NCBI GenBank assembly: GCA_964550855.1
Contig: CAZKBQ010000002.1
Span: 1 to 64,000, forward strand
DNA: 64,000 nt
Source: JAGOBP01 sp964550855
GTDB taxonomy: Bacteria; Chloroflexota; Anaerolineae; Fen-1058
Reading direction: 5' to 3'
Part shown: piece after piece, positions 41,580-49,691 of the stretch
Layout: each line of letters begins with the position of its first letter
Numbering within the stretch: position 1 is the first letter of the stretch
The notes under the pieces: model-generated
What the model was told of the DNA's origin: nothing
The model's input: the letters and a program-made list of their open reading frames with translations, nothing else
The model's database searches: none
Translations under genes and position numbers: made by a program

Positions 41580-43646
41580 TCACTTGATCGAAATGCGCTG
41601 GGCGGCTTCGAGCGCCTGTTTCAGTGCGGCGGCCGCCCTGGTTTGATCGCTGCTCATCAAGTCATGCGCCAGCTTAAGGGAAGCCTCCACCGGCGATAAC
41701 GCATCATTCCGAACGCGCGCCGCCAGCGCCATGCCCAACGCCCGATCGAACCACTCAGCGTTGACGGTTGCCAGTGCGCGCAGGGCCTCCGCTTTATCGG
41801 CTTCGCGATCCATCAGGTTGATCAGCGCTTGCGCTGCGGTCGGGTCTTTTTGGGACGCGGTCAATGCCACCAACGGATATTTGTCGCTCAATTTTGCCGC
41901 CGCATCGACGGCCGCCGCATACTGCTTCAGCGCCGTCAACGCCTGCACCTGATAATACGGCGACTTGATCTCATTCACCAACGACGCCTCGCCGGTGCGC
42001 GTAATGACATCGCGCAGCGCTCGATCGCGCAGCGTCACATCGGCGATTTGCTTCGCCCACGCTGCGTTGCCCGCGGCGCCGGCGATGGCGGCCTGGGCGT
42101 GCGCCCGATCGAACGGATCGCCGATCGAGCCGGCCGCCGCCCACGCTTCGTCGAACTTGCCCAGTCGATACCACGCCGCCGCGCGCGCCTCGGCCTGGCC
42201 CGGATCGATCTGTTCGATCAACGCGGCATCCCCTTTGGCGGCAGCCAGATCGCTGATCGCATACGCGAGGGTCTTGCCGTTTACGTCGCCCAACACGGCC
42301 AGCGCTTCATCAAATAGCGCGCGATTACCCGAAGCCACCGCAATTCCGCGCAGGACGCGGGCTTGCTGCACAGGATCGTCGATTTGACGCGCGGCGGTCA
42401 GCGCCTGATCGTAGCGCGACAGATCGCGATAAGCCCACGCCTTCAGCGCCGGATCATGAATGGCTTCTGCCATCTCACCGGCCTTCGCCGGATCGAGTTT
42501 GACCCACGTGGCGGCGATGGCGCGCAGATCCACATCCCGATAAATACCGGGCTGCCCCTCGGCGACGCGGTAAGCTTGCGACAGAATTTCGGCCGCCTGT
42601 GCCGGATCAATGCTCAACCACTCGGCCGCGATCTGCCTCAGGCCCCACGCCCGCGCTTGCGCCGCGTTCAACCGCTCGACGATCAGCGCCGCTTTCTCCT
42701 GCGTCACCGCTTCGCCGATGGCCGCTTCCTGCGCGGCATACATCTGGCCCCACAGCGCGGTCGAATTCATCTGGGCGTTGCGCGCGGCGCTTAACGCTTC
42801 AGTCAACACCGTCTGCGCCTGCGGCGGATCGAGCGTCTGCCACAGCGCTCCGACGCGCGCCAGTTCCCACGCCCGCGCCAGCGAACGTTCACCGGCGGCG
42901 GCCGCCCGCGTGGCGGTGTCGAGCGTTGTCTGCCGCGCCTGCGCTTCGGCGGTGGTGGTTGTCTCGGACGCGGAAAACACCTTGAAAATTGGCAGGGCGA
43001 ACAGCGCGAAGATCAGCACCAACAGCCCGATGAATTTGCGCGGCACGCGGCCGGCCGAGTGTGCCTTTGTCACGAAGCGCGAGGTGTGCCGGTAACCCCA
43101 GGCCAGCGAACCGATTACGATCAGTGTGACGAGGCCGGCGATGATCAACACGTTGCGCTGCTTGAGCGTCTCGCTGATGTTATTGAGCTGCGTATAGCTC
43201 TTGCCCAGCTGATACCGCAGCGCTTGCGCTTCGGCAGTGAAGGCTTCGAGGCTGGTCGTCGGCATGTCGAGCAGGCGCGCATACGTTTCGCGGGCGGCGT
43301 TGACCTTCGCTTCGACGGCGCTGACATCGGCGTAAGCGGCGAGGCCGGTTTGGGCGCGCTCGATCGACAGCAGCAGCCGATCGGTGTAATAGACTTCTTC
43401 GCGCAGCGCCGCTTCCGCCGGGCACGGGCTTATGGCGTTGCGATCGACGCCGCCTTTCCAGTCGGCCGCGGTGGTCAGGCGGGCGTCATCGGCGGTGTGA
43501 CAGCTCACGCAGTAGTTACCCGCGTACAACGTTTGACTGCTGAGGGCCGGCGACTGATTGCTGGCGCTTAGCGCGCCGACCGTGCCGACAGCCAGCATCA
43601 GCCAGACCGCAACTGTTCCCAGGACGATTGGTCGCAAACGCCTCAT
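41580..43646 (-). CDS. Monohaem cytochrome c with membrane segments and a long helical-repeat domain
   Basis: 688 aa from ATG 43646. An N-terminal hydrophobic segment (7-27) is followed by one haem-binding CVSCH (46-50), a coiled-coil-like stretch, two TM segments (about 165-186 and 204-226), and then some 450 residues of alpha-helical repeats with recurring DPAQA, DPFDRA and ALKQYAAA elements, similar to TPR/HEAT arrays. I know no standard Dsr, Qrc or ACIII subunit with this plan. By topology the haem and the repeat domain would both face outward. It stands where a QrcA- or ActA-type cytochrome subunit might be expected, beside NrfD and small-peptide genes. Function unknown; a docking platform for periplasmic partners is one idea. 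Confidence 0.75.
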   Translation of the reverse strand: MRRLRPIVLGTVAVWLMLAVGTVGALSASNQSPALSSQTLYAGNYCVSCHTADDARLTTAADWKGGVDRNAISPCPAEAALREEVYYTDRLLLSIERAQTGLAAYADVSAVEAKVNAARETYARLLDMPTTSLEAFTAEAQALRYQLGKSYTQLNNISETLKQRNVLIIAGLVTLIVIGSLAWGYRHTSRFVTKAHSAGRVPRKFIGLLVLIFALFALPIFKVFSASETTTTAEAQARQTTLDTATRAAAAGERSLARAWELARVGALWQTLDPPQAQTVLTEALSAARNAQMNSTALWGQMYAAQEAAIGEAVTQEKAALIVERLNAAQARAWGLRQIAAEWLSIDPAQAAEILSQAYRVAEGQPGIYRDVDLRAIAATWVKLDPAKAGEMAEAIHDPALKAWAYRDLSRYDQALTAARQIDDPVQQARVLRGIAVASGNRALFDEALAVLGDVNGKTLAYAISDLAAAKGDAALIEQIDPGQAEARAAAWYRLGKFDEAWAAAGSIGDPFDRAHAQAAIAGAAGNAAWAKQIADVTLRDRALRDVITRTGEASLVNEIKSPYYQVQALTALKQYAAAVDAAAKLSDKYPLVALTASQKDPTAAQALINLMDREADKAEALRALATVNAEWFDRALGMALAARVRNDALSPVEASLKLAHDLMSSDQTRAAAALKQALEAAQRISIK

Positions 43647-43662
43647 GGCCGTTGACTCCGCT

Positions 43663-43821
43663 TCAACGCTTTGATCGCGCGCCGCGCGGCCTGGCGCCGC
43701 GCACAATCCAACGCGCGAGGAACACATAGAACACGATCGCGCCGCACAACACCGTCATCGCGATCGCGCCGCCGATGCCGGGCGAGTTGATCAGATAGTT
43801 GAACAGGCTGCCCAGATCCAT
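43663..43821 (-). CDS. 52-aa single-span membrane peptide
   Basis: MDLGSLFNYLINSPGIGGAI, then a hydrophobic helix AMTVLCGAIVFYVFLARWIV and a basic tail RGARPRGARSKR. The ATG overlaps the NrfD stop (TAATG), and the stop is 16 bases before the cytochrome start. Tight coupling and a clear N-out/C-in positive tail argue for a real small subunit of the NrfD-containing complex, comparable in size to small accessory subunits of other respiratory complexes. Confidence 0.7.
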   Translation of the reverse strand: MDLGSLFNYLINSPGIGGAIAMTVLCGAIVFYVFLARWIVRGARPRGARSKR

Positions 43822-45143
43822 TATTTGGCCTCCGCCATGGCGGCCGCTTCCACCGCGTGGTCGGCGTGCCGCTCAGCCGTTTCCCACACCGGCACGATGG
43901 GGAAGAAGCGCGTGAAGACGGCGTACAGCAGGAACATCCCCGCAAACAGCGAGAGCGTGATCACGGCTTCAACCCACGTCGGTTGATACGCTCCGCCGTC
44001 CAGGTACGGCAGCAGGCGCGGACTGGCTTCGGTGGGCACGATGACGATGAAGCGCTCCAGCCACATGCCGATGTTGACCAGCACGCACGCGCCGACCAGC
44101 CAACCGATACTCTTTTTGCCTTTGAAGAGAAAGATGAATAACGGGATCACGAAGACCAGCACGACCATCGCCCAGAAGATGGGCGCGTACTGGCCGGTGA
44201 ACTTGTCGTTGAGCACCACCATCTCCTCGGTCATGTTGCCGTAGCCCGTCGTCAGGAACTCCGCGCCCATCATGTACGACCAGCCCAGCGTGAAGACGAT
44301 GAGCAGTTTGCGTAGCGAATTGAACAGATCGGGCGTGAGCACTTTTTCCAGGTGATAAACTTTGCGCAAAATCGCCAGCACGATGACGACGGCGGCCGTG
44401 CCGGAGAAGATCGCGCCCAGCAGGAAGAACGGCCCGATCAACGCGGTGTGCCAGCCCGGCTGCAGCGTCATGCCGAAGATCCACGAGACGACCGTGTGCA
44501 CGGTGACGACGACCATCGACATGAAGATGGCCATGCCGTCCAGCACCCGATCGAGCCGGTGAAACTGATCGGGTGTGCCCTGCCAGCCCAGCGCCAGCGC
44601 TTCGTACATGCGCCGCCGCCAGCGCGGCGCATCTGTCAACCGATCGCGACACAGCGCAATGTCGGGGATCAGCGAGAAGTAGAAGAAGAAGATGCTCGAC
44701 AACAGATACAGCCCCACGGCGGTCACGTCCCACAACAGCGGCGATTGAAACCGTCCGTAAAACACCAGGTTGAAAATCCGGTCGGGCCGGCCCATGTCGC
44801 ACAAGATCGACATCACGCCGAAGGGCAGGCTGAACAGCGTAATCGCTTCGGCGGCGCGTGTCAGCGGCGTGCGCCAGCCCGCGCCCGCCACCCGCAGGAT
44901 GGCTGAGATGAAGGTGCCGGAGTGCGCCAGGCCGATGAAGAACACAAAGTTGGTCAGATACACGCCCCAGTAAACCGGCCGGTTAAGGCCGGTGACGCCG
45001 AGGCCCAGCACGAATTGATAAATCCAGACCACCAGCCCGGCCAGAAACAAACCGGACAGAGTGAGCCACAAGAGTTTGTCGCCCCGCGTGATGACACGCA
45101 GCGGCGCCAGGATGAGGGATTCGTGCGGATTGTGTGGGTGCAT
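43821..45143 (-). CDS. NrfD/PsrC-family polytopic quinone-binding subunit (ActC/QrcD-like)
   Basis: 440 aa with about ten hydrophobic segments. Near the N-terminus GLNRPVYWGVYLTNFVFFIG and LAHSGTFISAILR resemble ActC of alternative complex III and QrcD; AGTFISA-type residues lie in the quinone region of this family. It should anchor the periplasmic molybdopterin-family and four-cluster iron-sulfur subunits encoded just upstream. Starts six bases after the ferredoxin-like gene. Could be a menaquinone reductase or menaquinol oxidase module; the direction cannot be told. Confidence 0.88.
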   Translation of the reverse strand: MHPHNPHESLILAPLRVITRGDKLLWLTLSGLFLAGLVVWIYQFVLGLGVTGLNRPVYWGVYLTNFVFFIGLAHSGTFISAILRVAGAGWRTPLTRAAEAITLFSLPFGVMSILCDMGRPDRIFNLVFYGRFQSPLLWDVTAVGLYLLSSIFFFYFSLIPDIALCRDRLTDAPRWRRRMYEALALGWQGTPDQFHRLDRVLDGMAIFMSMVVVTVHTVVSWIFGMTLQPGWHTALIGPFFLLGAIFSGTAAVVIVLAILRKVYHLEKVLTPDLFNSLRKLLIVFTLGWSYMMGAEFLTTGYGNMTEEMVVLNDKFTGQYAPIFWAMVVLVFVIPLFIFLFKGKKSIGWLVGACVLVNIGMWLERFIVIVPTEASPRLLPYLDGGAYQPTWVEAVITLSLFAGMFLLYAVFTRFFPIVPVWETAERHADHAVEAAAMAEAK

Positions 45144-45149
45144 GAGAAA

Positions 45150-45836
45150 TTACCCTTGCTTCAGGTAATACACTTTGGGTTGCGTGCCCAACTCTTCAAA
45201 CAGCCGGAAGGCGCGCGGGCTGTGCGCCAGTTGAAAGACCAGACTATTGGGGTCATCCAGATCGCCAAAGTAGCGCGCGTGGCCGGTGCAGGTCTGCACG
45301 CAGGCCGGGACGTAATCGGTGGCGGTGAAGGGCCGCCCTTCGGCCTTGGCCTGTTCTTCGGCCTTGCGACGGCGCTGAATGCAGAACGTGCACTTTTCCA
45401 CCACGCCCGCCGGCCGTGGCTTCACTTCCGGATCGGGATTGAGGTGCGCCTTCAGTGCTTCCGGCCATTCAGGCGGATACCAGTTGAAGTAGCGCACCGC
45501 ATACGGGCAGGCCAGGGTGCACATGCGGCAGCCGATGCAGCGCTCGTAATCCACCAGCACGGTCCCTTCCTCGTTCTTGTACGTCGCCTGCACCGGGCAA
45601 ACCTTGACGCACGCTGGTTGATCGCAGTGCTGGCACGGGCGCGGAATGAACGTCATCCGCACTTTGGGATACTCGCCTTCGACAAAGGGCAGCACTTCAT
45701 TCCACAGGATGGTGCGATCCTGCTCGGTCTGATGCGGCCCGGCGACGGGCGTATTGTTCTCCATGCGGCAGGCCGCCGTGCAGCTCTGACAGGCAAAGCA
45801 TTTATCTAGATCGATGACCATTCCCCAACGGGGCAT
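45150..45836 (-). CDS. Four-cluster [4Fe-4S] electron-transfer subunit (PsrB/QrcC-like)
   Basis: 228 aa from ATG 45836 (MPRWGMVIDLDKC). Cysteine groups: CFACQSCTAACR, PCQHCDQPACVKVCP, CIGCRMCTLACP, and KCTFCIQRR...CVQTC. This is the DmsB/PsrB-type subunit linking a catalytic subunit to NrfD. It has no signal peptide of its own; export would be by co-transport with the Tat-bearing subunit. An in-frame upstream extension to 45905 is translated tandem repeat and was not used. Confidence 0.92.
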   Translation of the reverse strand: MPRWGMVIDLDKCFACQSCTAACRMENNTPVAGPHQTEQDRTILWNEVLPFVEGEYPKVRMTFIPRPCQHCDQPACVKVCPVQATYKNEEGTVLVDYERCIGCRMCTLACPYAVRYFNWYPPEWPEALKAHLNPDPEVKPRPAGVVEKCTFCIQRRRKAEEQAKAEGRPFTATDYVPACVQTCTGHARYFGDLDDPNSLVFQLAHSPRAFRLFEELGTQPKVYYLKQG

Positions 45837-45849
45837 AAGGGCCTCCACG

Positions 45850-45899
45850 TAATGCGTGAAACGTAAAACGTAAAGCGTAAAACGTAAAGCGTAACTACG
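45850..45899. repeat. Degenerate tandem repeat (AACGTAAAACGTAAAGCGTA)
   Basis: Units CGTGAAA, CGTAAAA, CGTAAAG repeat at 7-base spacing in the gap between the molybdopterin-family gene and the iron-sulfur gene. The same 20-base core is at 61828-61850. Confidence 0.7.
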
Positions 45900-45901
45900 C
45901 C

Positions 45902-48271
45902 TCACGCCTTGTAAATCTTCACGCGCGTCGGGCTGAATACGGCCTGTCCGCTCAATGTTTCCGTGCCGGCCTTCATCAACTGATTGGGATTGACGCCGAC
46001 GACGAGGTTATCCGGCGCGAAGCGTCCCCATTTCGTCAGCGTGCGATGGCCTTGCCCCGGCGGCAGATACACCGCGTTGGGCCAGATGCCGGGAAAGACA
46101 CGCACGGGGGCCTGCACCCGCCCGATCGGCGATTCGATCCAGACGAGATCGTCGTCGTGCAGGCCCATCGCTTCAGCGGCCAGCGGATTGATCTCGACCC
46201 AGCTCGACCACCTGGCGTGCGCCTGCAAACCGAAGCACTCCTGCAGCGTCGGCACAATGCCCTGCCATGCGCGCGTCTGGGTGATCAACGATTGCGTCAC
46301 CAGCAGGAACGGATACTCGACAGCCTCATTACCCACTTCGGATAGCGCGGCGGGCACTTCAAAATGCGGCAGGCAGGCTTCGTCGGCGGGTGCCTGCAGC
46401 GCGGCAAAGAGTTCGCGCGAGAAGAAATCGAAGCGGCCGTCGCGCGGCGCGTTTACGCGGTCGCGTCCGACGACGCTGTCCCACGCTTTGCTGCCCGGCT
46501 CGGCGTTGAAGTACACCATCTCCGACCAGAAGCCGTTGGCTTCAAACTTCTCGCGATCGAGATCGAGTGCAGCCAGCCGATGATCGATCAACTCCTTGTA
46601 GGACTTGAAGGGCAGCGCCGCCGCGATCGGGCCGCCGAGCCGCGCCGCCAGATCGATCAACACCTCGCCCGGATCGCGCGTATCGTGCACCGGCGCGACG
46701 ACGGGGCGGCGCAGCGACACGCCCGCGTAGCCCGTGCCCTCCAGGAAGTCGTCGCCCCACACTTCCATGAAGGTGCTGGCGGGCAAAATCAAATCGGCGT
46801 GCGCGGCGCTCTCGTCCATCGTCGACGCGAAGCTCACCACGAACGGCACTTTTAACAGCGCCTTGACGAACTCGCGGCCGTTGGGCGCGTCGTACACGGG
46901 ATTGGCGTTGTAAAGGAACAGCGCGTTGATCGGATACGGCTGATCGGCGAGGATGCGCGACGGCAAATTCTGATAAGCCGCCAGGGCCAGCGGCAGTTGA
47001 TCGGAACCGGCGCCGTCAAGCCGTTCGTGCTTCAAACCCGATTGAGCGATCTCGTCGTCAACGGCCCCCGGCCAGTCTTTCATCGTCGGAAAGCGCTGCA
47101 CCAGCACACCGCCGGGCTGATCGATCGATCCGACGAGCGCGTTCAAGGCGTGGATCGCCATCGCAGTGTACAGGCTGTTGCCGCTGGCCAGCCAGCCCGG
47201 TTCGGTCGCCATCACCGCGATCGCCGGTCGATTCGATGCGAACTCGCCGGCCAGACGCGCGATCACATCGGTCGTTACGCCCGTGATCGCTGCGACGCGC
47301 TCGAGCGGGTAATGTTCCAACACAAAGTTTTTGAAGCCGACGTGCTTCCGGCCTGCTTCGTCTTCAAAGTCGTCGAAGCCAAAGGTGAAGTCGCGGACGA
47401 AGGCTGCATCGTACAGCTGGCTGTTGATGATGACGTTGGCCATGCCCAGCGCCAACGCGCCATACGTGCCGGGGCGGATGGGCACCCATTCGTCGGCTTT
47501 GACGCCGGTGAGCGACAGGCGCGGATGCACGGCCACGAGTTTGCCGCGCTGGGGGCGACCGCGCCGCATAAAGGCCGCCGCCGCCAGATGCGCGATGACG
47601 TTGCGGCTCGATTCGAGCAGGTTACCGCCGAACGTCATCACGTAGTTGGCATTGTTGAGGTCGTAAACGGGCAGGCCGTTGATGCCCTGTGTCAGGAACA
47701 TCCCTAAGCGCGCGGCCTGCTCGTCGAGGCTGATTTGCGAGATGACGTTGGGCGAACCGTAGGCGCTCATGAAGCGCTCGATGGTTGAGCGCAGCTGACC
47801 GCGCGTCTCGCCGTGAACGAAGGCGACGGTGTGCGATAAATTCTGCTGCCGCAATTCGGCCAGTTTGCCGGCGACGAGCGTCAGCGCCTCCTCCCACGAA
47901 ATCTCCTGCCAGTCGCCGCTGCCCCGTTCGCCGAGTTGAAGGCGGGGGTGCGGCAGACGTTCCGGGCTGTACAACACTTCCAGCGCAGTCTGACCGCGTA
48001 AACAGCACACACCCTGATTCAGCGGGTGCACGGCGCTGCCTTCCACTTTGACGGCCCGGCCATCCACCACGCGCACATCCAGCCCGCAGCCCGACGGGCA
48101 CAGCGCGCACGTCGTCTTGACGATCGACTCATTGAGCTGCGCAGCCGCAGTCGCGGCCGGACCCTGGTTGAAGACCAGGAACCCCAGTCGATCCAGCGCC
48201 AGCGCGCCGACGCCGACGGCCGTGGTGGCCGCACACGCTTTCAGAAATCCTCGCCGTGAAAGGTCGTTCAT
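45902..48271 (-). CDS. Tat-exported molybdopterin-oxidoreductase-family protein (Qrc/ACIII- or PsrA-like)
   Basis: 789 aa from ATG 48271 with GAGG eight bases upstream. Twin-arginine signal LSRRGFLKACAATTAVG; [4Fe-4S] motif CALCPSGCGLDVRV...GVCC; then LRGQTALEVLYSPERLPHPR and the pterin-binding body, ending with the MopB C-terminal domain. The family includes thiosulfate, polysulfide and tetrathionate reductases, and the cofactor-free subunits of Qrc and alternative complex III. At the expected Mo-ligand position (after GSPNVISQIS) no Cys is visible; an Asp is near. So it may bind Mo through Asp, or be a non-catalytic Qrc/ActB-like subunit. The partners at 45150 and 43821 complete a three-subunit module. 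Substrate is open. Confidence 0.85.
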   Translation of the reverse strand: MNDLSRRGFLKACAATTAVGVGALALDRLGFLVFNQGPAATAAAQLNESIVKTTCALCPSGCGLDVRVVDGRAVKVEGSAVHPLNQGVCCLRGQTALEVLYSPERLPHPRLQLGERGSGDWQEISWEEALTLVAGKLAELRQQNLSHTVAFVHGETRGQLRSTIERFMSAYGSPNVISQISLDEQAARLGMFLTQGINGLPVYDLNNANYVMTFGGNLLESSRNVIAHLAAAAFMRRGRPQRGKLVAVHPRLSLTGVKADEWVPIRPGTYGALALGMANVIINSQLYDAAFVRDFTFGFDDFEDEAGRKHVGFKNFVLEHYPLERVAAITGVTTDVIARLAGEFASNRPAIAVMATEPGWLASGNSLYTAMAIHALNALVGSIDQPGGVLVQRFPTMKDWPGAVDDEIAQSGLKHERLDGAGSDQLPLALAAYQNLPSRILADQPYPINALFLYNANPVYDAPNGREFVKALLKVPFVVSFASTMDESAAHADLILPASTFMEVWGDDFLEGTGYAGVSLRRPVVAPVHDTRDPGEVLIDLAARLGGPIAAALPFKSYKELIDHRLAALDLDREKFEANGFWSEMVYFNAEPGSKAWDSVVGRDRVNAPRDGRFDFFSRELFAALQAPADEACLPHFEVPAALSEVGNEAVEYPFLLVTQSLITQTRAWQGIVPTLQECFGLQAHARWSSWVEINPLAAEAMGLHDDDLVWIESPIGRVQAPVRVFPGIWPNAVYLPPGQGHRTLTKWGRFAPDNLVVGVNPNQLMKAGTETLSGQAVFSPTRVKIYKA

Positions 48272-48325
48272 ACGCAATGCCTCAATGCAGAAGCCCGCTG
48301 AATGAATTCAACGTCTGCCAACGAA

Positions 48326-48343
48326 AACATGCTGAAGCATGTT
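48326..48343. repeat. Hairpin AACATGCT-GA-AGCATGTT in a 181-bp gap
   Basis: A perfect 8-bp stem with a 2-base spacer lies between the monohaem cytochrome gene and the molybdopterin-family gene. It has no T-tract. The rest of the gap 48272-48452 shows no gene. Confidence 0.55.
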
Positions 48344-48452
48344 GCCGCCGCGCCCGTAGCCTGTCCACATCCATTTCAACCGATGCCGGTTATCAGACAT
48401 CGAACACTGTCACCGGCGGGCAAGTGCAGGTGTTCATTCGATGGGCTGTCTG

Positions 48453-48821
48453 TCAATTCCCGGCGTAGCTGCGCAGCCGCGCCTGGAGCTGCTGCGCCTC
48501 GACCGGCTTCAGTTGAAGCGGCAGCGCCGGTGCGATCGTCGTCGTGGCAGCCTTGAAATCAGCCGGATCGACGGATAATTTCACGCCCAGTATCTCCAGC
48601 GCTTCGACCAGCGCCGGCACCTGACCGGGCTTGCCCGCGCCCACCCAGGCCTGCCCGCGCGGCGTGCGCGCCCCGCCGCCCGACGGGCTGATGTGGCAGC
48701 TGGCGCACGGTTCGCCGGTCTGCGCTGCGTACTCCGGCAGCGCCTGCGTGGCCGGCGTGGATAACAGCAACAGCACGCCCAACACCATCAACGCGATCAA
48801 GATTACAGGCCTGCGCTTCAT
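48453..48821 (-). CDS. Small monohaem cytochrome c
   Basis: 122 aa from ATG 48821 (MKRRPVILIALMVLG). Signal sequence with cleavage probably after TQALP-A, then one haem motif CASCH followed by PSGGGARTPRGQAWVG. The C-terminal half is helical (LQLKPVEAQQLQARLRSY). Probably a periplasmic or anchored electron carrier between the Rieske protein and the molybdopterin-family module. A similar N-terminal pattern is found in small cytochromes of other dsr or multihaem gene sets, but no named family is claimed. Confidence 0.8.
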   Translation of the reverse strand: MKRRPVILIALMVLGVLLLLSTPATQALPEYAAQTGEPCASCHISPSGGGARTPRGQAWVGAGKPGQVPALVEALEILGVKLSVDPADFKAATTTIAPALPLQLKPVEAQQLQARLRSYAGN

Positions 48822-48835
48822 GAATGACCTCGGAG

Positions 48836-48872
48836 AACGTAACGACTCATGAGTAATGCGTAACACGTGAGC
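48836..48872. repeat. Degenerate tandem repeat (GTAACGACTCATGAGTAATG)
   Basis: Short units GTAACGA/GAGTAAT/GCGTAAC in the 88-bp gap between the Rieske and monohaem cytochrome genes. Related in style to the repeats at 9763 and 45850. Confidence 0.5.
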
Positions 48873-48909
48873 CGGGAAGAGTCGGGCATTGCGCCAGCCG
48901 TTTTACAGT

Positions 48910-49371
48910 TCACGCTTCTTCCCCCACAATCACCGTGTCGCCGTCCACCTTCACTGCGAGGGCTTCCAGCGGCACGGGCGGCGGCCCGGCCAGCACTTCG
49001 CCGAATTCGTCGTAGCGACCATCGTGGCACGGGCAGTAGAACTCGCGGCTGCCCGGCTGCCATTCGACGGTGCAGCTCAGGTGCGTGCACACCAGCGAGA
49101 AGGCTTTGATGCTCTCAGCCGTGCGCAGGACAATGGCCGGGCTGCCCGCATACGCGATCGGTTTGGCGCTGCCGATCGGCAGGTCGCTCAACGGAAAGGC
49201 CACGGGCTTCGCTGCGGTGCTCGTCGTCGATGGGAACAACTGCGTTTGCAGCACCGTGCCCGCCCACGCGGCGCACACCGCGCCCACGCCGAGTTGAATG
49301 AAGCGGCGGCGCGAGACAAAGGCGGAGGGAGCGGCGGGCTTGTCGGATGCAGAAGACGGTGTGTCACTCAT
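48910..49371 (-). CDS. Rieske [2Fe-2S] protein, Tat-exported
   Basis: 153 aa. Twin-arginine segment SRRRFIQLGVGAVCAAWAG gives an N-terminal anchor; cluster ligands are in CTHLSCTVEW and CPCHDGRYDEFGEVL, followed by the Pro loop GPPPVPL. This is the Rieske fold of quinol oxidising complexes. It starts seven bases after the DsrJ-like gene, where dsrO would be expected in a dsrMKJOP cluster. No cytochrome b of the bc type is nearby, so it probably works with DsrM/DsrJ or the NrfD module. Such a placement in a dsr run is unusual. Confidence 0.92.
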   Translation of the reverse strand: MSDTPSSASDKPAAPSAFVSRRRFIQLGVGAVCAAWAGTVLQTQLFPSTTSTAAKPVAFPLSDLPIGSAKPIAYAGSPAIVLRTAESIKAFSLVCTHLSCTVEWQPGSREFYCPCHDGRYDEFGEVLAGPPPVPLEALAVKVDGDTVIVGEEA

Positions 49372-49378
49372 CGTTTAC

Positions 49379-49684
49379 TTACCTCTGGGCCGTGATCGCA
49401 TTGACGCCCACGTAGCGATGACAGTTGTTGCACGACGTGTCCGGGACGTGACAGTACACGCAATCGGCCTGGTTCAGATCGCCGCGATTGACGATCTCAG
49501 GATGATGCGTGCGCCACCAGTCGATGGGCTTGTGCGTCTCCGGCGCGCTCTTGTCGGCGGCGATGCGGATGCCCATCTCGCCTTCGGCGTTCAGCACCGG
49601 CTTGTCCACGAACGTCGGATAGAGCAGGATGACTCCGGCCACGATGGCGATGACGGCGATCACCAGCGCAAGTTTTCGCACCAT
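49379..49684 (-). CDS. dsrJ: DsrJ-like membrane-anchored dihaem cytochrome c
   Basis: 101 aa. An uncleaved-looking N-terminal helix (KLALVIAVIAIVAGVILLYP) and two haem motifs CVYCH and CNNCH separated by four residues. Size, place directly after dsrK, and anchor fit DsrJ, but known DsrJ carries three haems, one with unusual ligation. One motif is therefore missing. It should be the periplasmic electron-accepting or -donating subunit of the DsrMK complex. Confidence 0.75.
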   Translation of the reverse strand: MVRKLALVIAVIAIVAGVILLYPTFVDKPVLNAEGEMGIRIAADKSAPETHKPIDWWRTHHPEIVNRGDLNQADCVYCHVPDTSCNNCHRYVGVNAITAQR

Positions 49685-49691
49685 CGGCCTC

